Assembly: GCA_025656455.1 (NCBI GenBank)
Contig: JAHXHS010000014.1
Coordinates: forward strand, 1-64,000
Length of the DNA: 64,000 nt
From: Candidatus Thiodiazotropha sp. (ex Epidulcina cf. delphinae)
GTDB lineage: Bacteria; Pseudomonadota; Gammaproteobacteria; Chromatiales; Chromatiaceae
Direction of reading: 5' to 3'
In this document: in pieces, positions 28,262 through 37,272 of the stretch
Numbering within the stretch: position 1 is the stretch's first letter
Layout: each line of letters opens with the position of its first letter
Made by a program: the position numbers and the translations under genes
The notes under the pieces: generated by a model
What the model was told of the DNA's origin: nothing
What the model saw: the letters and a program-made list of their open reading frames with translations, nothing else
Database searches by the model: none

Positions 28262-30394
28262 TTGAATCCGTTATTCAGGGTAATCCAGGCCATTCGCAGC
28301 AGCTTACGCTACAAGCTGCTGGTGTTGGTGCTGTTTCCCATTCTGCTGATGATGCCCATCGCGCTGGGTCTGGCCGTCTACTGGGGATCGCAGTTCAGTT
28401 ACGATCAGCTGTTCATCAAGGTGAATACCGATCTCTCGGTGGCGGAAGACAATTTCAACCGCATCCAGGAAGACTATCTGAACACCCTGGGACGGCTGGC
28501 GGAGTCCCATGCGTTCCTTATCGCGCTTGAGTCCAGGAGCGGCCAAGTGATCGATGCGCAATTGGCTGAGCTGCGGCAGACCGCCGGCTTCACCTATCTG
28601 CACCTGCTCGGCACGAATGGGAAACACCTGTTCCGGTTCCTCGATGAAAAGGAAAAACGGGGCCACCCCTCGCCGTCGCTGCTGGCCGCCCTGCAGGGAT
28701 TTCCCCGGGTTGAGATAGAGATCTTCTCCGCCGCGGATCTGGACCGGCAGACCCCCGGCCTGGCCAAGCAGGTGGCCCTTTCCCTGCTGGATACCCCAAG
28801 GGCCAGGCCCACCAAACAGCAGATCGAAGATCGCGGCATGATGATCCGCGCCCTCTATCCGGTCAAGAACTCCCGCGGCCAAGTGGTCGCCGTGCTGGAT
28901 GGGGGCGTGCTGTTGAACGGCAACTTTAAATTTGTCGATGCCATCCGCGATCTGGTGTACGGACCGGGCAGCCTGCCCAAGGGGAGCATCGGCACGGTCA
29001 CGGTATTTCTCAATGATGTCAGGATCACCACCAATGTGCCGCGCACCCCGCATGAAAGGGCCTTGGGCACCCGCGTCTCCGATGAGGTGCGCACCCAGGT
29101 GCTGGACCATGGCGAGAAGTGGATCGACCGCGCCTTCGTGGTCAACGATTGGTATATCTCAGCCTATCAACCGATCATCGATGTCAATGGCGAGCGCGTC
29201 GGCATGCTGTATGCCGGGTTTCTGGAATCCCCCTCCCGCAATGCCCTGTGGCAGGCGTTGGGGGTTTTGATTCTGCTGTTTCTCGCGCTGATGTTCTTTT
29301 CCTCCCTGCTCTCGGTGAAAGGCGCGAAATCGATCTTCAAGCCCCTGGAGATGATGATGGCGGTGGTCCGCGCAACACGCGAGGGCTATACCAAGCGTAT
29401 CGGCAAGATCGCCTCCCTGGATGAGATCGGGGTGTTGGCGAATGAATTCGATCTGTTGCTCGACCTGTTGCAAGAGCGCAACCTCCAGGTTCAGCAGTGG
29501 GCCGACCAGTTGGAGGAAAAGGTCGAAGCGCGAACCGCCGAGCTGCAGCGCAAGAACGAGAAACTGCTGACCACCATCCAGGTCCTGCGCGAGACCCGCG
29601 CCCAGTTGATCGCCGCGGAGAAACTCGCCGCGCTGGGCGAGCTGACAGCAGGCGTCGCCCACGAGATCAATAATCCGGCGGCGGTGATGCTGGGCAATCT
29701 CGATCTGTTGGTGGAGGAGCTGGGCGCGGACGCCGCGCCGGTGCAGAATGAGATCGACCTGATCATCGAACAGATCTTCCGCATCAAGGATATCATCAAT
29801 AATCTGTTGCAATACGCCAGGCCCGATCAACTGACAGAAGCGCCTTCCCTGATCGATGTCAACGAAGTCGTGCAACATACCTTGGCATTGGTGCGTTATC
29901 TGCGTAAAAAGAGCTATTTTGAGATCAAGCTGGACCTGAATGCCACACGCCCGATCAAGATCAATCCGCATGAACTGCAACAGGTCCTGGTGAACCTGGT
30001 GGTCAATGCCGTGCACGCCTTGCGCGGCGGAGGTCAGGTCTGTTTGTCCACCCGTGACTGGGAAGCAAAAGGGGTGGTGATTGAAATCGAGGATAACGGC
30101 ATAGGCATCGAAGAGGATCAGCTCGAATTGATATTCAATCCCTTTCACACCAGAAAGCGAGAGGGGGAGGGCACCGGGTTGGGATTGTCGGTCAGCTATG
30201 GGCTGATAAAAAAGTATGGCGGCAATATCACCGCCAGTTCCGAACTGGGCAAGGGATCGCTGTTTTCAGTGTGGTTGTTGGAGGAGCCTGACCTTATGGA
30301 AGAAGAGACGGCCTTGATGGAGCAGTATTACATAGCGGAACAGGAGGTGGCGGATATGGATCTGTCCGCCACCCAGAAAAAGAAAAGCGCTTAA
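28262..30394 (+). CDS. Cache-HAMP sensor histidine kinase
   Basis: 710 residues from a TTG start with a weak ribosome site. Two membrane helices (about 15-41 and 329-352) enclose a roughly 285-residue periplasmic Cache-type sensor. Then HAMP (about 353-405), coiled coil, HisKA with H467 in GVAHEINNPAAVM, HATPase ([23 protein letters not shown]), and a glutamate-rich tail. This kinase class (NtrB/AtoS-like core) partners NtrC-type regulators, and the regulator gene lies just upstream. The periplasmic sensor would detect a small anion or organic acid; formate or an oxyanion would fit the context, but this is speculation. Confidence 0.9.
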   Translation: MNPLFRVIQAIRSSLRYKLLVLVLFPILLMMPIALGLAVYWGSQFSYDQLFIKVNTDLSVAEDNFNRIQEDYLNTLGRLAESHAFLIALESRSGQVIDAQLAELRQTAGFTYLHLLGTNGKHLFRFLDEKEKRGHPSPSLLAALQGFPRVEIEIFSAADLDRQTPGLAKQVALSLLDTPRARPTKQQIEDRGMMIRALYPVKNSRGQVVAVLDGGVLLNGNFKFVDAIRDLVYGPGSLPKGSIGTVTVFLNDVRITTNVPRTPHERALGTRVSDEVRTQVLDHGEKWIDRAFVVNDWYISAYQPIIDVNGERVGMLYAGFLESPSRNALWQALGVLILLFLALMFFSSLLSVKGAKSIFKPLEMMMAVVRATREGYTKRIGKIASLDEIGVLANEFDLLLDLLQERNLQVQQWADQLEEKVEARTAELQRKNEKLLTTIQVLRETRAQLIAAEKLAALGELTAGVAHEINNPAAVMLGNLDLLVEELGADAAPVQNEIDLIIEQIFRIKDIINNLLQYARPDQLTEAPSLIDVNEVVQHTLALVRYLRKKSYFEIKLDLNATRPIKINPHELQQVLVNLVVNAVHALRGGGQVCLSTRDWEAKGVVIEIEDNGIGIEEDQLELIFNPFHTRKREGEGTGLGLSVSYGLIKKYGGNITASSELGKGSLFSVWLLEEPDLMEEETALMEQYYIAEQEVADMDLSATQKKKSA

Positions 30395-30497
30395 GGTACA
30401 ATCGGCATTGCCGGATAATCGGTATCGACCGTTGAGTGTGTCGGCCGGTCAGCGCACGGTGGCTGAATGTCGCCTAATCACCCCTCGGGTCAGTGGA

Positions 30498-31037
30498 ATG
30501 GATAAGCAAGCATTACAACAGCTCATGAGAACCCTTGCCTTCGCCGCGCGAAAACACCGCGACCAGCGCCGCAAGGATATCGAGGCGTCCCCCTATATCA
30601 ATCACCCCATCACCCTGGCCGACATCCTGGTCAACGAAGGGGGCGTAACGGACAGGGAAACCCTGATTGCCGCGCTGCTGCACGACACGATCGAGGACAC
30701 CGATACCACAGCCGAAGAGATCGCGTCGGAATTCGGCCTGGTCATCGCCGGCCTGGTGATGGAAGTGAGCGACGACAGCAGCCTGTCAAAGCTGGAGCGT
30801 AAGGAGTTGCAGATCAGGCATGCCCCGGATCTTTCCCATAAGGCGCGGCTGGTGAAACTGGCCGACAAGATAGCCAATCTGCGGGACATTGACCAGAGTC
30901 CGCCCGCCGACTGGTCATTGCAGAGAAAGCAGGCCTATTTCGATTGGGCCAAGGCGGTTATCGACGGGCTGAGGGGGACGCATGAAGGGCTTGAGGCTAT
31001 TTTCGATGCCGCTTATCGGAAAAGGCCCGAGGGGTGA
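30498..31037 (+). CDS. MESH1-like (p)ppGpp hydrolase (small alarmone hydrolase)
   Basis: 179 residues from ATG 30498. An HD-domain protein closely resembling animal MESH1: AFAARKHRDQRRKD, YINHPITLA, LLHDTIEDTDTT, LSKLERKELQ, ARLVKLADKIANLRD. The manganese ligands fall at H36, H62, D63 and D123, one position from MESH1 (H35, H61, D62, D122). There is no synthetase, TGS or ACT domain. MESH1 enzymes remove the 3' pyrophosphate of ppGpp and some dephosphorylate NADPH. Stands alone after the sensor kinase, with a gap of about 100 bases. Confidence 0.88.
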   Translation: MDKQALQQLMRTLAFAARKHRDQRRKDIEASPYINHPITLADILVNEGGVTDRETLIAALLHDTIEDTDTTAEEIASEFGLVIAGLVMEVSDDSSLSKLERKELQIRHAPDLSHKARLVKLADKIANLRDIDQSPPADWSLQRKQAYFDWAKAVIDGLRGTHEGLEAIFDAAYRKRPEG

Positions 31038-31052
31038 GAAGAGTGTGGAGAA

Positions 31053-31123
31053 TGATTGTCCGCAAATGAACGCGAATGAACGCGAATTCGTGCAAATGTC
31101 GTAGGGTGCGGCCCTGCCGCACC
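31053..31123. repeat. Dispersed repeats R2 and R1
   Basis: R2 (31053-31090) ATTGTCCGCAAATGAACGCG; R1 (31101-31123) GTAGGGTGCGGCCCTGCCGC, a REP-type palindrome that recurs at 35.2, 35.5, 36.1, 36.2, 61.2 and 61.3 kb. Confidence 0.7.
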
Positions 31124-31244
31124 GTGAGCGTGTCTGAGTCTGGGTAAGGGGTTTTGGCCTGATAACGGCTGCTACTATCGGATATATTCAAAGAGATAGG
31201 GAGGCAAAATCTTATTAAATAAGCGTTGTCGGGCACTGAGAAAA

Positions 31245-31712
31245 ATGATAGAAGTTCGAAGGTCATTAGCAGATGATTCAGTAGAGATAACAAGAATTGT
31301 ATCTCTGGCAACGCAGATATTGCGAAAAACCTACTGCTTGAAGAATGTATCCGAGAGCGGTTCTGCGAAACCTCAGGAAAAGCTAGCATCGTTAGTGGCG
31401 ATAGTGAACGCTAAAATTGTCGGTGTAGTTGAATACAAACAAGACGAGGATCACATTTACTTTCAGGGGTTGGCGGTCGATCCTTCTTATCATAGGCAAG
31501 GCATTGCTAGAAAAATCATTGAAACTTTGGAAAGCATGGCCAGCGAATCAGGCCGCAAAAAATTAAAAACGGCAACCATAGAAGAAACTGGGAACGTACT
31601 CGTTTTTGAAAGAATGGGTTTTCGTGTTGCCTCTAGAAAACCAGCAGAGCGTTTTCAAAGCAAAGATCACGCTGAAGTACATATCGCAAGCATGGAGAAA
31701 GATATCACATAA
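31245..31712 (+). CDS. GNAT-family N-acetyltransferase
   Basis: 155 residues. The acetyl-CoA motif is GLAVDPSYHRQGIARKIIETL with RQGIAR, preceded by IVGVVEYKQDEDHIYFQ and followed by the beta-bulge ETGNVLVFERMGF typical of the fold. Codon use is AT-richer than the neighbouring kinase genes, so it may be acquired. Substrate not predictable. Confidence 0.85.
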   Translation: MIEVRRSLADDSVEITRIVSLATQILRKTYCLKNVSESGSAKPQEKLASLVAIVNAKIVGVVEYKQDEDHIYFQGLAVDPSYHRQGIARKIIETLESMASESGRKKLKTATIEETGNVLVFERMGFRVASRKPAERFQSKDHAEVHIASMEKDIT

Positions 31713-31928
31713 CAAATCAGGTTCTTCTCTCTCCATGAGTAGGATGGGACATCCAACAGAGCGTGCCGGAATTTGGATGAGCGGTTTCTGCCTGATAACG
31801 GTTGCTCAGAACTGGACTTTTGAAGGTTTGAATTCAAGATGTACAGTTGGCCAAAAGCGATGGTTTGAGTGGGTCCACGTTGTCGGCGGTTTACCCTTTA
31901 CCCTATTGCTTCATCATGTGTAGTAATA

Positions 31929-31955
31929 GGGGGATGAGCGTTCAGCCCATCCCCC
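31929..31955 (-). terminator. Hairpin after secreted-protein gene
   Basis: GGGGGATG and CATCCCCC form an 8-bp stem with an 11-base loop, about 40 bases past the stop of the minus-strand gene. There is no long T run, so it may be a weak or factor-aided terminator. Confidence 0.45.
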
Positions 31956-31993
31956 TCCGGTACTTATCCGTAACCGATTGATCCGCGTAAGCC

Positions 31994-32428
31994 TCAGTTA
32001 CAGACAGCGGCTTTCTGTTTGACCTCGCCTGGACCGCCCTTGAAATGATAGATAAAGGTGCCTGGGGAGCCCCAACCGTCGGTGACCAGCATGCCTTGTA
32101 GACCTTGGCCCTTGAAGTCGAACCGTATGGTGCAGGAATCCATGGTGCACATGTAGTACCAGGGCCCCTCAACTGTCGTGTTGATGCCTTTGAAGTCCTT
32201 CACGGAACCCCAGGAGACCTTGCCGGAACCGAAGGCGTTTTTGGTTGGCATGCTGGATACCAGGAGCTTGAGGTTCAGTGTTGGCGCGCCGACTATCTTG
32301 CTTGGCTCTGTTTCGAAGCAGGCCCGGAACACACCCACGCCCTTCAGTTCATGACTGTCCGCCATTGCTGCGGAGCTGGTGGCAAGAATGGTAAGAGCCG
32401 TAAAAATTCCATAGAAAAACTTATACAT
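31994..32428 (-). CDS. Secreted protein of unknown function
   Basis: 144 residues from ATG 32428 with AAGGAGAG about seven bases upstream; the frame stays open further but without a start signal. Sec signal peptide (MYKFFYGIFTALTILATSSA, cleavage near AMA-DS). The mature part is a small beta-rich protein with cysteines in FRACFE, YYMCTMDSC and the C-terminal AAVCN, likely forming two disulfides. No family recognised. Single gene. Confidence 0.65.
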   Translation of the reverse strand: MYKFFYGIFTALTILATSSAAMADSHELKGVGVFRACFETEPSKIVGAPTLNLKLLVSSMPTKNAFGSGKVSWGSVKDFKGINTTVEGPWYYMCTMDSCTIRFDFKGQGLQGMLVTDGWGSPGTFIYHFKGGPGEVKQKAAVCN

Positions 32429-32646
32429 GAAGATACTCTCCTTGAGAAGGTGTCCATAAAGACAGGATAGGAATTTGCTTTTAGCAAATGTTGCGCATTG
32501 TGCTGCCAGCAACCTGAGATGCCCTGTCATCACTGGTTGGGATAAACTAGCTTAGATGTGCTAGCCACTCAACTTCTTCTTTACTTCTGCTTTTGTCCCT
32601 CGGTAAGTGGGTTGAATTATTTGCTACGCATTTTCAAGAATTAACC

Positions 32647-33153
32647 ATGTCTCGAGACAAAGAGGCCACCCGGACCGGCATCATAATAATCGTAGAGTAT
32701 TTTCTGAATATTTGTACGCCTCTAATAAAGCATTGTTTAAATGTGTGTAGAACTGGGGTAGGTTCCTCAACTGTCTCCCTTGATTTTCTTGACATCTCTC
32801 CTCTTGGGGCATCACGGGACCTCTGCCCTCTCTTGCGAGAGATAGATCCAGAAATCAAAGAAATCGAAATCAGAGAACTACTCGAGGACGAAGGTCGTGC
32901 CAGTCGAGTGTGCTACAAAGTACTTGATGAGGTACGAAAGTGTTCTCCGCTGTCGGAACGGATAGCCTCAGCGTACGAGGCACGAAGCAAGAAAATGGCA
33001 GCTGGTGAGATACTTCTCATAACAGGGGCACTGGTTATATTAGCTATTCGAGTTAAGAGCGTGCGGTGGAGCAGTGAGGAAAAGGAAATAACTTTCTACA
33101 AATCTAGCGATGCCATCAAGGCATTTATGTCTGGTCTTCTTAGAGGGTTGTGA
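32647..33153 (+). CDS. Unknown protein with C-terminal membrane helix (unit gene 1)
   Basis: 168 residues from ATG 32647; a TTG at 32593 is possible, and neither has a clear ribosome site. A charged helical region (about 60-120; EIKEIEIRELLEDEGRASRV) precedes one hydrophobic helix (AAGEILLITGALVILAI, about 122-140) and a basic tail ending SDAIKAFMSGLLRGL. I do not recognise the family. The stop overlaps the next start, so both are made together. AT-rich compared with neighbours and bounded by repeat-rich DNA, as for transferred cassettes. Confidence 0.6.
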   Translation: MSRDKEATRTGIIIIVEYFLNICTPLIKHCLNVCRTGVGSSTVSLDFLDISPLGASRDLCPLLREIDPEIKEIEIRELLEDEGRASRVCYKVLDEVRKCSPLSERIASAYEARSKKMAAGEILLITGALVILAIRVKSVRWSSEEKEITFYKSSDAIKAFMSGLLRGL

Positions 33154-34883
33154 TGAAAACGGACCTGCGCAAACTAGGTGTTCTTTTATATCACACCTCA
33201 CCATCGCTTGATCATATGAAGAACTGCCCCGTGTACCAAAGCTGGGCGGAGGATCTCACATCGTTGAGCCGGCATGAGGAATTGTTGCCTCTTCAGAAAG
33301 TACTTACAGCCATGGCTGAAGAGGCACTGACGACGTTAGAACCATTTTATCGCTTTCTTGAGGAGCAAGCCGAAGATGTTCCTTTGGAAGTTTACCTGAA
33401 AGCCGGCAAAGTAGCCGAAGCAAACCTTGAATACAATCCCTATTCGTCCTTTCTACTATCGTGGGTCTCCATGCTTGGGTGGACAACTTCACTAGGAGCA
33501 AAGCTTTACGACCAGAGAGGAGGATTACCGTACAATGGATGGGCGGATATTCCATACGCCTGCGCTCTTACTGGCAAAGCTGTGGGTGGACTTCGGATAG
33601 CGAGAGAGATTGTCGACCACAGCTATGAAATGCTTCAGGCGGCAAACCTTAAGTATCTTGAGATGTTCAAGCCTGCAATAACTCGTTACCGGCAGCTCGC
33701 GGGTCTAATCAATAAAAAGTATGAGATAGCTATCCAGAATCTTTCTGAAGATATCTGGATTAGTTGTCATCCTGACGAACCCAACTTTCGAGCAGAATTC
33801 AGAGCGATCGTCTGGTCCCTTGGATTGGTCCCAGAATGCGAGGCGCTTAGCACGCCTCAATATGTACCCAGCAGGCGATTCGTGAGGTTCATTGTTAGAC
33901 AATCACTGAAGTATATCCCACAAGATTCATTACTCCAGTATTTATGGTTGGAAATGAAGGACCGCCCTCCCATTAATATTCGAGAACACATATCACTATT
34001 TGCCGAGATTAACTTCAGGTATGATCAAAATCTGTTGGACATGATGCTCCCTGAGCCGCCAAGTGCTGTATACGCACAAATGCTCATAAATTTTTTTAGG
34101 GGAGAGGTCACGGAAAATGAAGCTCGCAAATATATCGATATGTGGTCTGGGATGTATGGAGCGATAAAGGCATCTGTTGTAAATGTTGAACGGAGTGTCA
34201 ACATAAGAATGGACTTGTTATGCTTTCTTCTTGCCAGAGAATTTGGAATGATTTCCGGAGAGGGCTATGAGCATCAGTATTTAGATTGGCAAAAGGAGAT
34301 GGCAAGTTATGCAATAGAACTAAATCTTTTATACCCGGAAAGGTTAGAGCTTGGTGCGAAGGTTAACACAGCGCTGTTTTATTTACTTGACAGCGAGTTT
34401 CGGGAGTACGCTAAAGCTCGGCCCGATAGCAAAGCATCAGGATTTGAAAGGGTATTGGAGGCGATTGAGGAGGTGAGAGCCAGCAGTCTTTCATATTGGA
34501 TGCGGGTTGCACCACCTATACCGTTCAAAGTCGAAGGGAGGAAGGCACAGAGTCTTCTACAAAATGAATCAAACCTGCTTAGAGGTTTGCGAGGGGCATA
34601 CTTCTTGATGCTTTATCCAATCCTTCCTCTCCATTTCCACCGCTATGTGGCTGATCAGAACGTGCTGAACCAGCGTTTTGAGTTTTCTGCCAAAGAGGGG
34701 CGAAGGCTATACAAGGAATTGATGAGCCAGTTAGATGCGCTGTATGACGAACTGGACGAGGTAGTGCCCCGCTACACAGAGAAACGCAGAAAGCCTATGG
34801 CTACGCTGTTGGATCTATCCAGAGCTATTCGGTCCCATCGGGAATCAATACCGAACAATTTTGACCCGACTTCACCGATTTGA
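33153..34883 (+). CDS. Large unknown helical protein (unit gene 2)
   Basis: 576 residues from ATG 33153, which shares bases with the upstream TGA (ATGA). Predicted mostly alpha-helical, without signal peptide, clear membrane helix or nucleotide-binding motif; segments such as LLSWVSMLGWTTSLGAKLYD and RGAYFLMLYPILPLHFHRY are moderately hydrophobic. No known catalytic signature was found. Together with the membrane-anchored partner it could be a conflict or stress system, but nothing in the sequence proves that. The C terminus is basic and ends at 34883. Confidence 0.6.
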   Translation: MKTDLRKLGVLLYHTSPSLDHMKNCPVYQSWAEDLTSLSRHEELLPLQKVLTAMAEEALTTLEPFYRFLEEQAEDVPLEVYLKAGKVAEANLEYNPYSSFLLSWVSMLGWTTSLGAKLYDQRGGLPYNGWADIPYACALTGKAVGGLRIAREIVDHSYEMLQAANLKYLEMFKPAITRYRQLAGLINKKYEIAIQNLSEDIWISCHPDEPNFRAEFRAIVWSLGLVPECEALSTPQYVPSRRFVRFIVRQSLKYIPQDSLLQYLWLEMKDRPPINIREHISLFAEINFRYDQNLLDMMLPEPPSAVYAQMLINFFRGEVTENEARKYIDMWSGMYGAIKASVVNVERSVNIRMDLLCFLLAREFGMISGEGYEHQYLDWQKEMASYAIELNLLYPERLELGAKVNTALFYLLDSEFREYAKARPDSKASGFERVLEAIEEVRASSLSYWMRVAPPIPFKVEGRKAQSLLQNESNLLRGLRGAYFLMLYPILPLHFHRYVADQNVLNQRFEFSAKEGRRLYKELMSQLDALYDELDEVVPRYTEKRRKPMATLLDLSRAIRSHRESIPNNFDPTSPI

Positions 34884-35638
34884 GATGTCATAATTGCCGG
34901 GGTTTTAAGGTTTAACTCATTATATAAACAACAATAACGCCGAACAATCTCACTGAGACGGATTGCTAGCACAGTAGGGGTTTTGCATTTTGCCTGTCTG
35001 TTCCGAACTTCCGCTTTGTGTCGAATGCTGCCACTCACCCAATTTCCGCAACATACAACTTCATTGATAAATATACCTTTTAGCCGCAGCAGCCCAAAAA
35101 ACTGTTATTTGATAGACAACAGCCAACAAAGGCCGATAGCAGGACACAGCCCTGCCGCGCCATAACCCTGTCTCTCCAAACGAAAGAATTGATTGCTAAT
35201 GCTGTCTATTGCCTCAACAGGATGTGGAACCCTAGGCAAAGCATCCGGTGCGGCAGGGCCGCACCCTACATGGCTATATCCATCCTAACCACTTATCAAT
35301 TTCATCCGTTGGTGATTGCTTCCTACGCCTGGGCAAGTCGGGTGTGAATCTAATCTTCTTTTATAGCACTGTTGCTTCGCTATATCCATTCAGCCTCGGT
35401 GTTACGAAAGCGCTTTAAATGGGCGATGGTCTTGCTGCCTCAGCCTTCCTCCGATCTGCACCGCAGGCTTAGAGCGAGTCGTAGGGTGCGGCCTTGCCGC
35501 ACCATAGGCTTGTCGGTCCAAACGAAAAAATGATAGCTAACGTTGTGCGCTGTCTCAATGGGCGGACTGTCGATCCGTAGGCAAAGCCTTTGATATGGCG
35601 CCCTGGCAAGTTGGGATGGCGACAAAGACTCCAGCAGT
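34884..35638. repeat. Repeat-filled gap (R1 doublets, R8, R9)
   Basis: No gene is supported. Contents: a partial R1-bounded unit at about 35141-35270 ending CGGTGCGGCAGGGCCGCACC; R8 at 35322-35413 (AATCTAATCTTCTTTTATAG, CTATATCCATTCA), which recurs at 48060-48158; and an R1 start at 35481-35503 followed by R9 (CCAAACGAAAAAATGATAGC, about 35515-35596). R9 also occurs at 35.17 and 36.15 kb between R1 palindromes. Confidence 0.6.
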
Positions 35639-35926
35639 TTATTTCTTGACGACATCAATGACGGCCTTGGGATTCCGTTCCACAACCTTTAACAAAACCC
35701 TGGCCGCACCTCTTGGTGTACGAAGACCTTGTTCCCAATGACGCAAGGTTCCTAATGAGATGCCAAAGGTCGCACAAAAACGTTGTTGGCTCATGCCTGT
35801 TTTTTTACGAATAGCTTTTACATTCAGGGGTTCAGGGATATGTTCGACCGCGCCTGACTTTTCTCCCTTGGTATGTGCCGTCGCATCCTTGAGACCTGCT
35901 GATATTTCAGTGAATGTCTTGCTCAT
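35639..35926 (-). CDS. Orphan XRE-family antitoxin-like regulator
   Basis: 95 residues. The C-terminal half is a helix-turn-helix of the NadS/HigA type (KAIRKKTGMSQQRFCATFGI, LGTLRHWEQGLRTPRGAAR, VLLKVVERNPKAVIDVV). Such proteins normally follow a RelE-like toxin gene. Here the upstream 370 bases hold only an operator and repeats, so the toxin is missing. It probably represses itself through the palindrome at 35981. Confidence 0.8.
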   Translation of the reverse strand: MSKTFTEISAGLKDATAHTKGEKSGAVEHIPEPLNVKAIRKKTGMSQQRFCATFGISLGTLRHWEQGLRTPRGAARVLLKVVERNPKAVIDVVKK

Positions 35927-35980
35927 TGTTTTTTCGATGAAACGGGACAGTTTCTACAACTGTGATCATTTTGTAAGTAT

Positions 35981-35997
35981 ATACTCCATTGGAGTAT
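35981..35997 (-). promoter_or_regulatory. Operator of orphan antitoxin gene
   Basis: Perfect palindrome ATACTCCATTGGAGTAT (7-bp arms), 55-71 bases before the start codon, in an AT-rich promoter-like stretch. Probable autoregulatory site. Confidence 0.6.
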
Positions 35998-36115
35998 CGC
36001 GCAAGACCATGTCTTTTTAAATGTCACGATCAAGCTCAGCCGATGCGAAACCGTGCAACAGCCAGTTATTGGGTAGATAACAGCCCAGATTCACATCTGG
36101 CGAATTCTGATAGTC

Positions 36116-36245
36116 GTAGGGTGCGGCCCTGCCGCACCATAACCCTGTCGACCCAAACGAAAGAATGATGGCTAACGTTGTGTGCTGCCTCAATGGGCTT
36201 TTGATCCGTAGGCAAAGCATCCGGTGCGGCTGGGCCGCACCCTAC
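36116..36245. repeat. Complete R1-R9-R1 REP doublet
   Basis: GTAGGGTGCGGCCCTGCCGC at the left, R9 (CCAAACGAAAGAATGATGGC...) in the middle and the complement CCGGTGCGGC...CCGCACCCTAC at the right: a 130-bp unit with inverted ends, the most complete of three copies in this region. Confidence 0.7.
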
Positions 36246-36296
36246 GCGGCGGATCGGGCAGGGGAGGTGACGGGGCCTATATTTGACCGATTGTGC

Positions 36297-36680
36297 TCAA
36301 GATAAAAACAGCACAACAAAAAAACCGCCGACCATTAACCAGAAGGTGTTCCACCTTTTATGGCGCAGTCTGAATTTGGCTGTTTGCGTGTCGATGACCT
36401 GTTTCTCGCTGTCGTTGAGCGACGGATCGATCCAGACCCGATTATGACGTAGATCGTCGGCTTCTATCGTGGCTATGACCCAGTCGAGATCGATCAGGGT
36501 ATGTTGCAACAGGTTATGCAAACGCATCTGCCCTGCCTCGATATTATCGAATCGGGCAATGTAGCGAATCTTGGAGCCGTGGCTGGCCGCTTGTGTATTG
36601 GGTAGCTCGACCTTGATCAGCACACGCACCAGGCCTCGATGCTCGGGATGAGTCTCCAGGGTGAGATAACCTGTCTTCAT
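36297..36680 (-). pseudogene. Damaged duplicate of the 53.6-kb C-tail-anchored protein gene
   Basis: 127 residues nearly identical to the 143-residue product at 53635-54066 (same start MKTGYLTLETHPEHRGL). Two differences damage it: nine residues (NHIYRIDLD) are missing where the other copy has a GTCGAGATCGAT direct repeat, as expected from slippage; and one A is missing in the last A run (GATAAAAACAG versus GATAAAAAACAG), which shifts the end to VVLFLS and removes the final eight residues of the tail. It may still be translated. Confidence 0.7.
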
Positions 36681-37272
36681 AGGCTGGCGTCCGCCAATAT
36701 ACGCAAATTAACGCTCATGTGAATCACCCGTCTCGTTCAAAGATCGAGAGTTAATCCATTTGCGTTAATTCGCGTTCATTTGCGGATAAATTACGTTTGA
36801 AAGAATTACCTGGACACCCACCCAAAATAACTCGAAATTTGAATGGGTATCCAAGTAAACATGATAAGCCACCAGTTTCTCGCTATTCAGAATTCACCGA
36901 ATGGCTTGGGCCTGCTCAATGGGAAGAGAGGAAAGGTTGGCAATTGTCCGCTTCACGACTTTCTTACCTTGGCGAACGGATTCAGGTGAGGGGTAGCCCT
37001 GACACTACCTCCCTTGGATAGCTTTCATCTACTACCTGTTTTGCGGATAATACTATGATTCATGCTTGATGAAAATACCCACTCGGTTTGGGGAAGAGCC
37101 TTTCGTCTATGCGCCACACCGGGTTGATTGTCCGTGCCGCATAAATTTTTATCCATAAATCAGGAAAGGAGGTGAGATAGAGAAATATTTTTGTTGTTTG
37201 CAGTAAAAACGATGGGCTTCTTTTTTTCAGGAAAGAAGTGTCCCGTATCTAATGGAATAGGAGAAATTTAAT
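36681..37272. repeat. Gap with R2, R5 and R4 repeats before the cytochrome gene
   Basis: R2 occurs twice as an inverted pair (36690-36722 and 36756-36790), R5 at 36813-36855 (CACCCACCCAAAATAACTCG) and R4 at 37076-37103 (ACTCGGTTTGGGGAAGAGCC). A short open frame at 36797-37021 is partly repeat-derived and has no family resemblance. The cytochrome gene's ribosome site AGGAG lies at 37260-37264. Confidence 0.55.
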
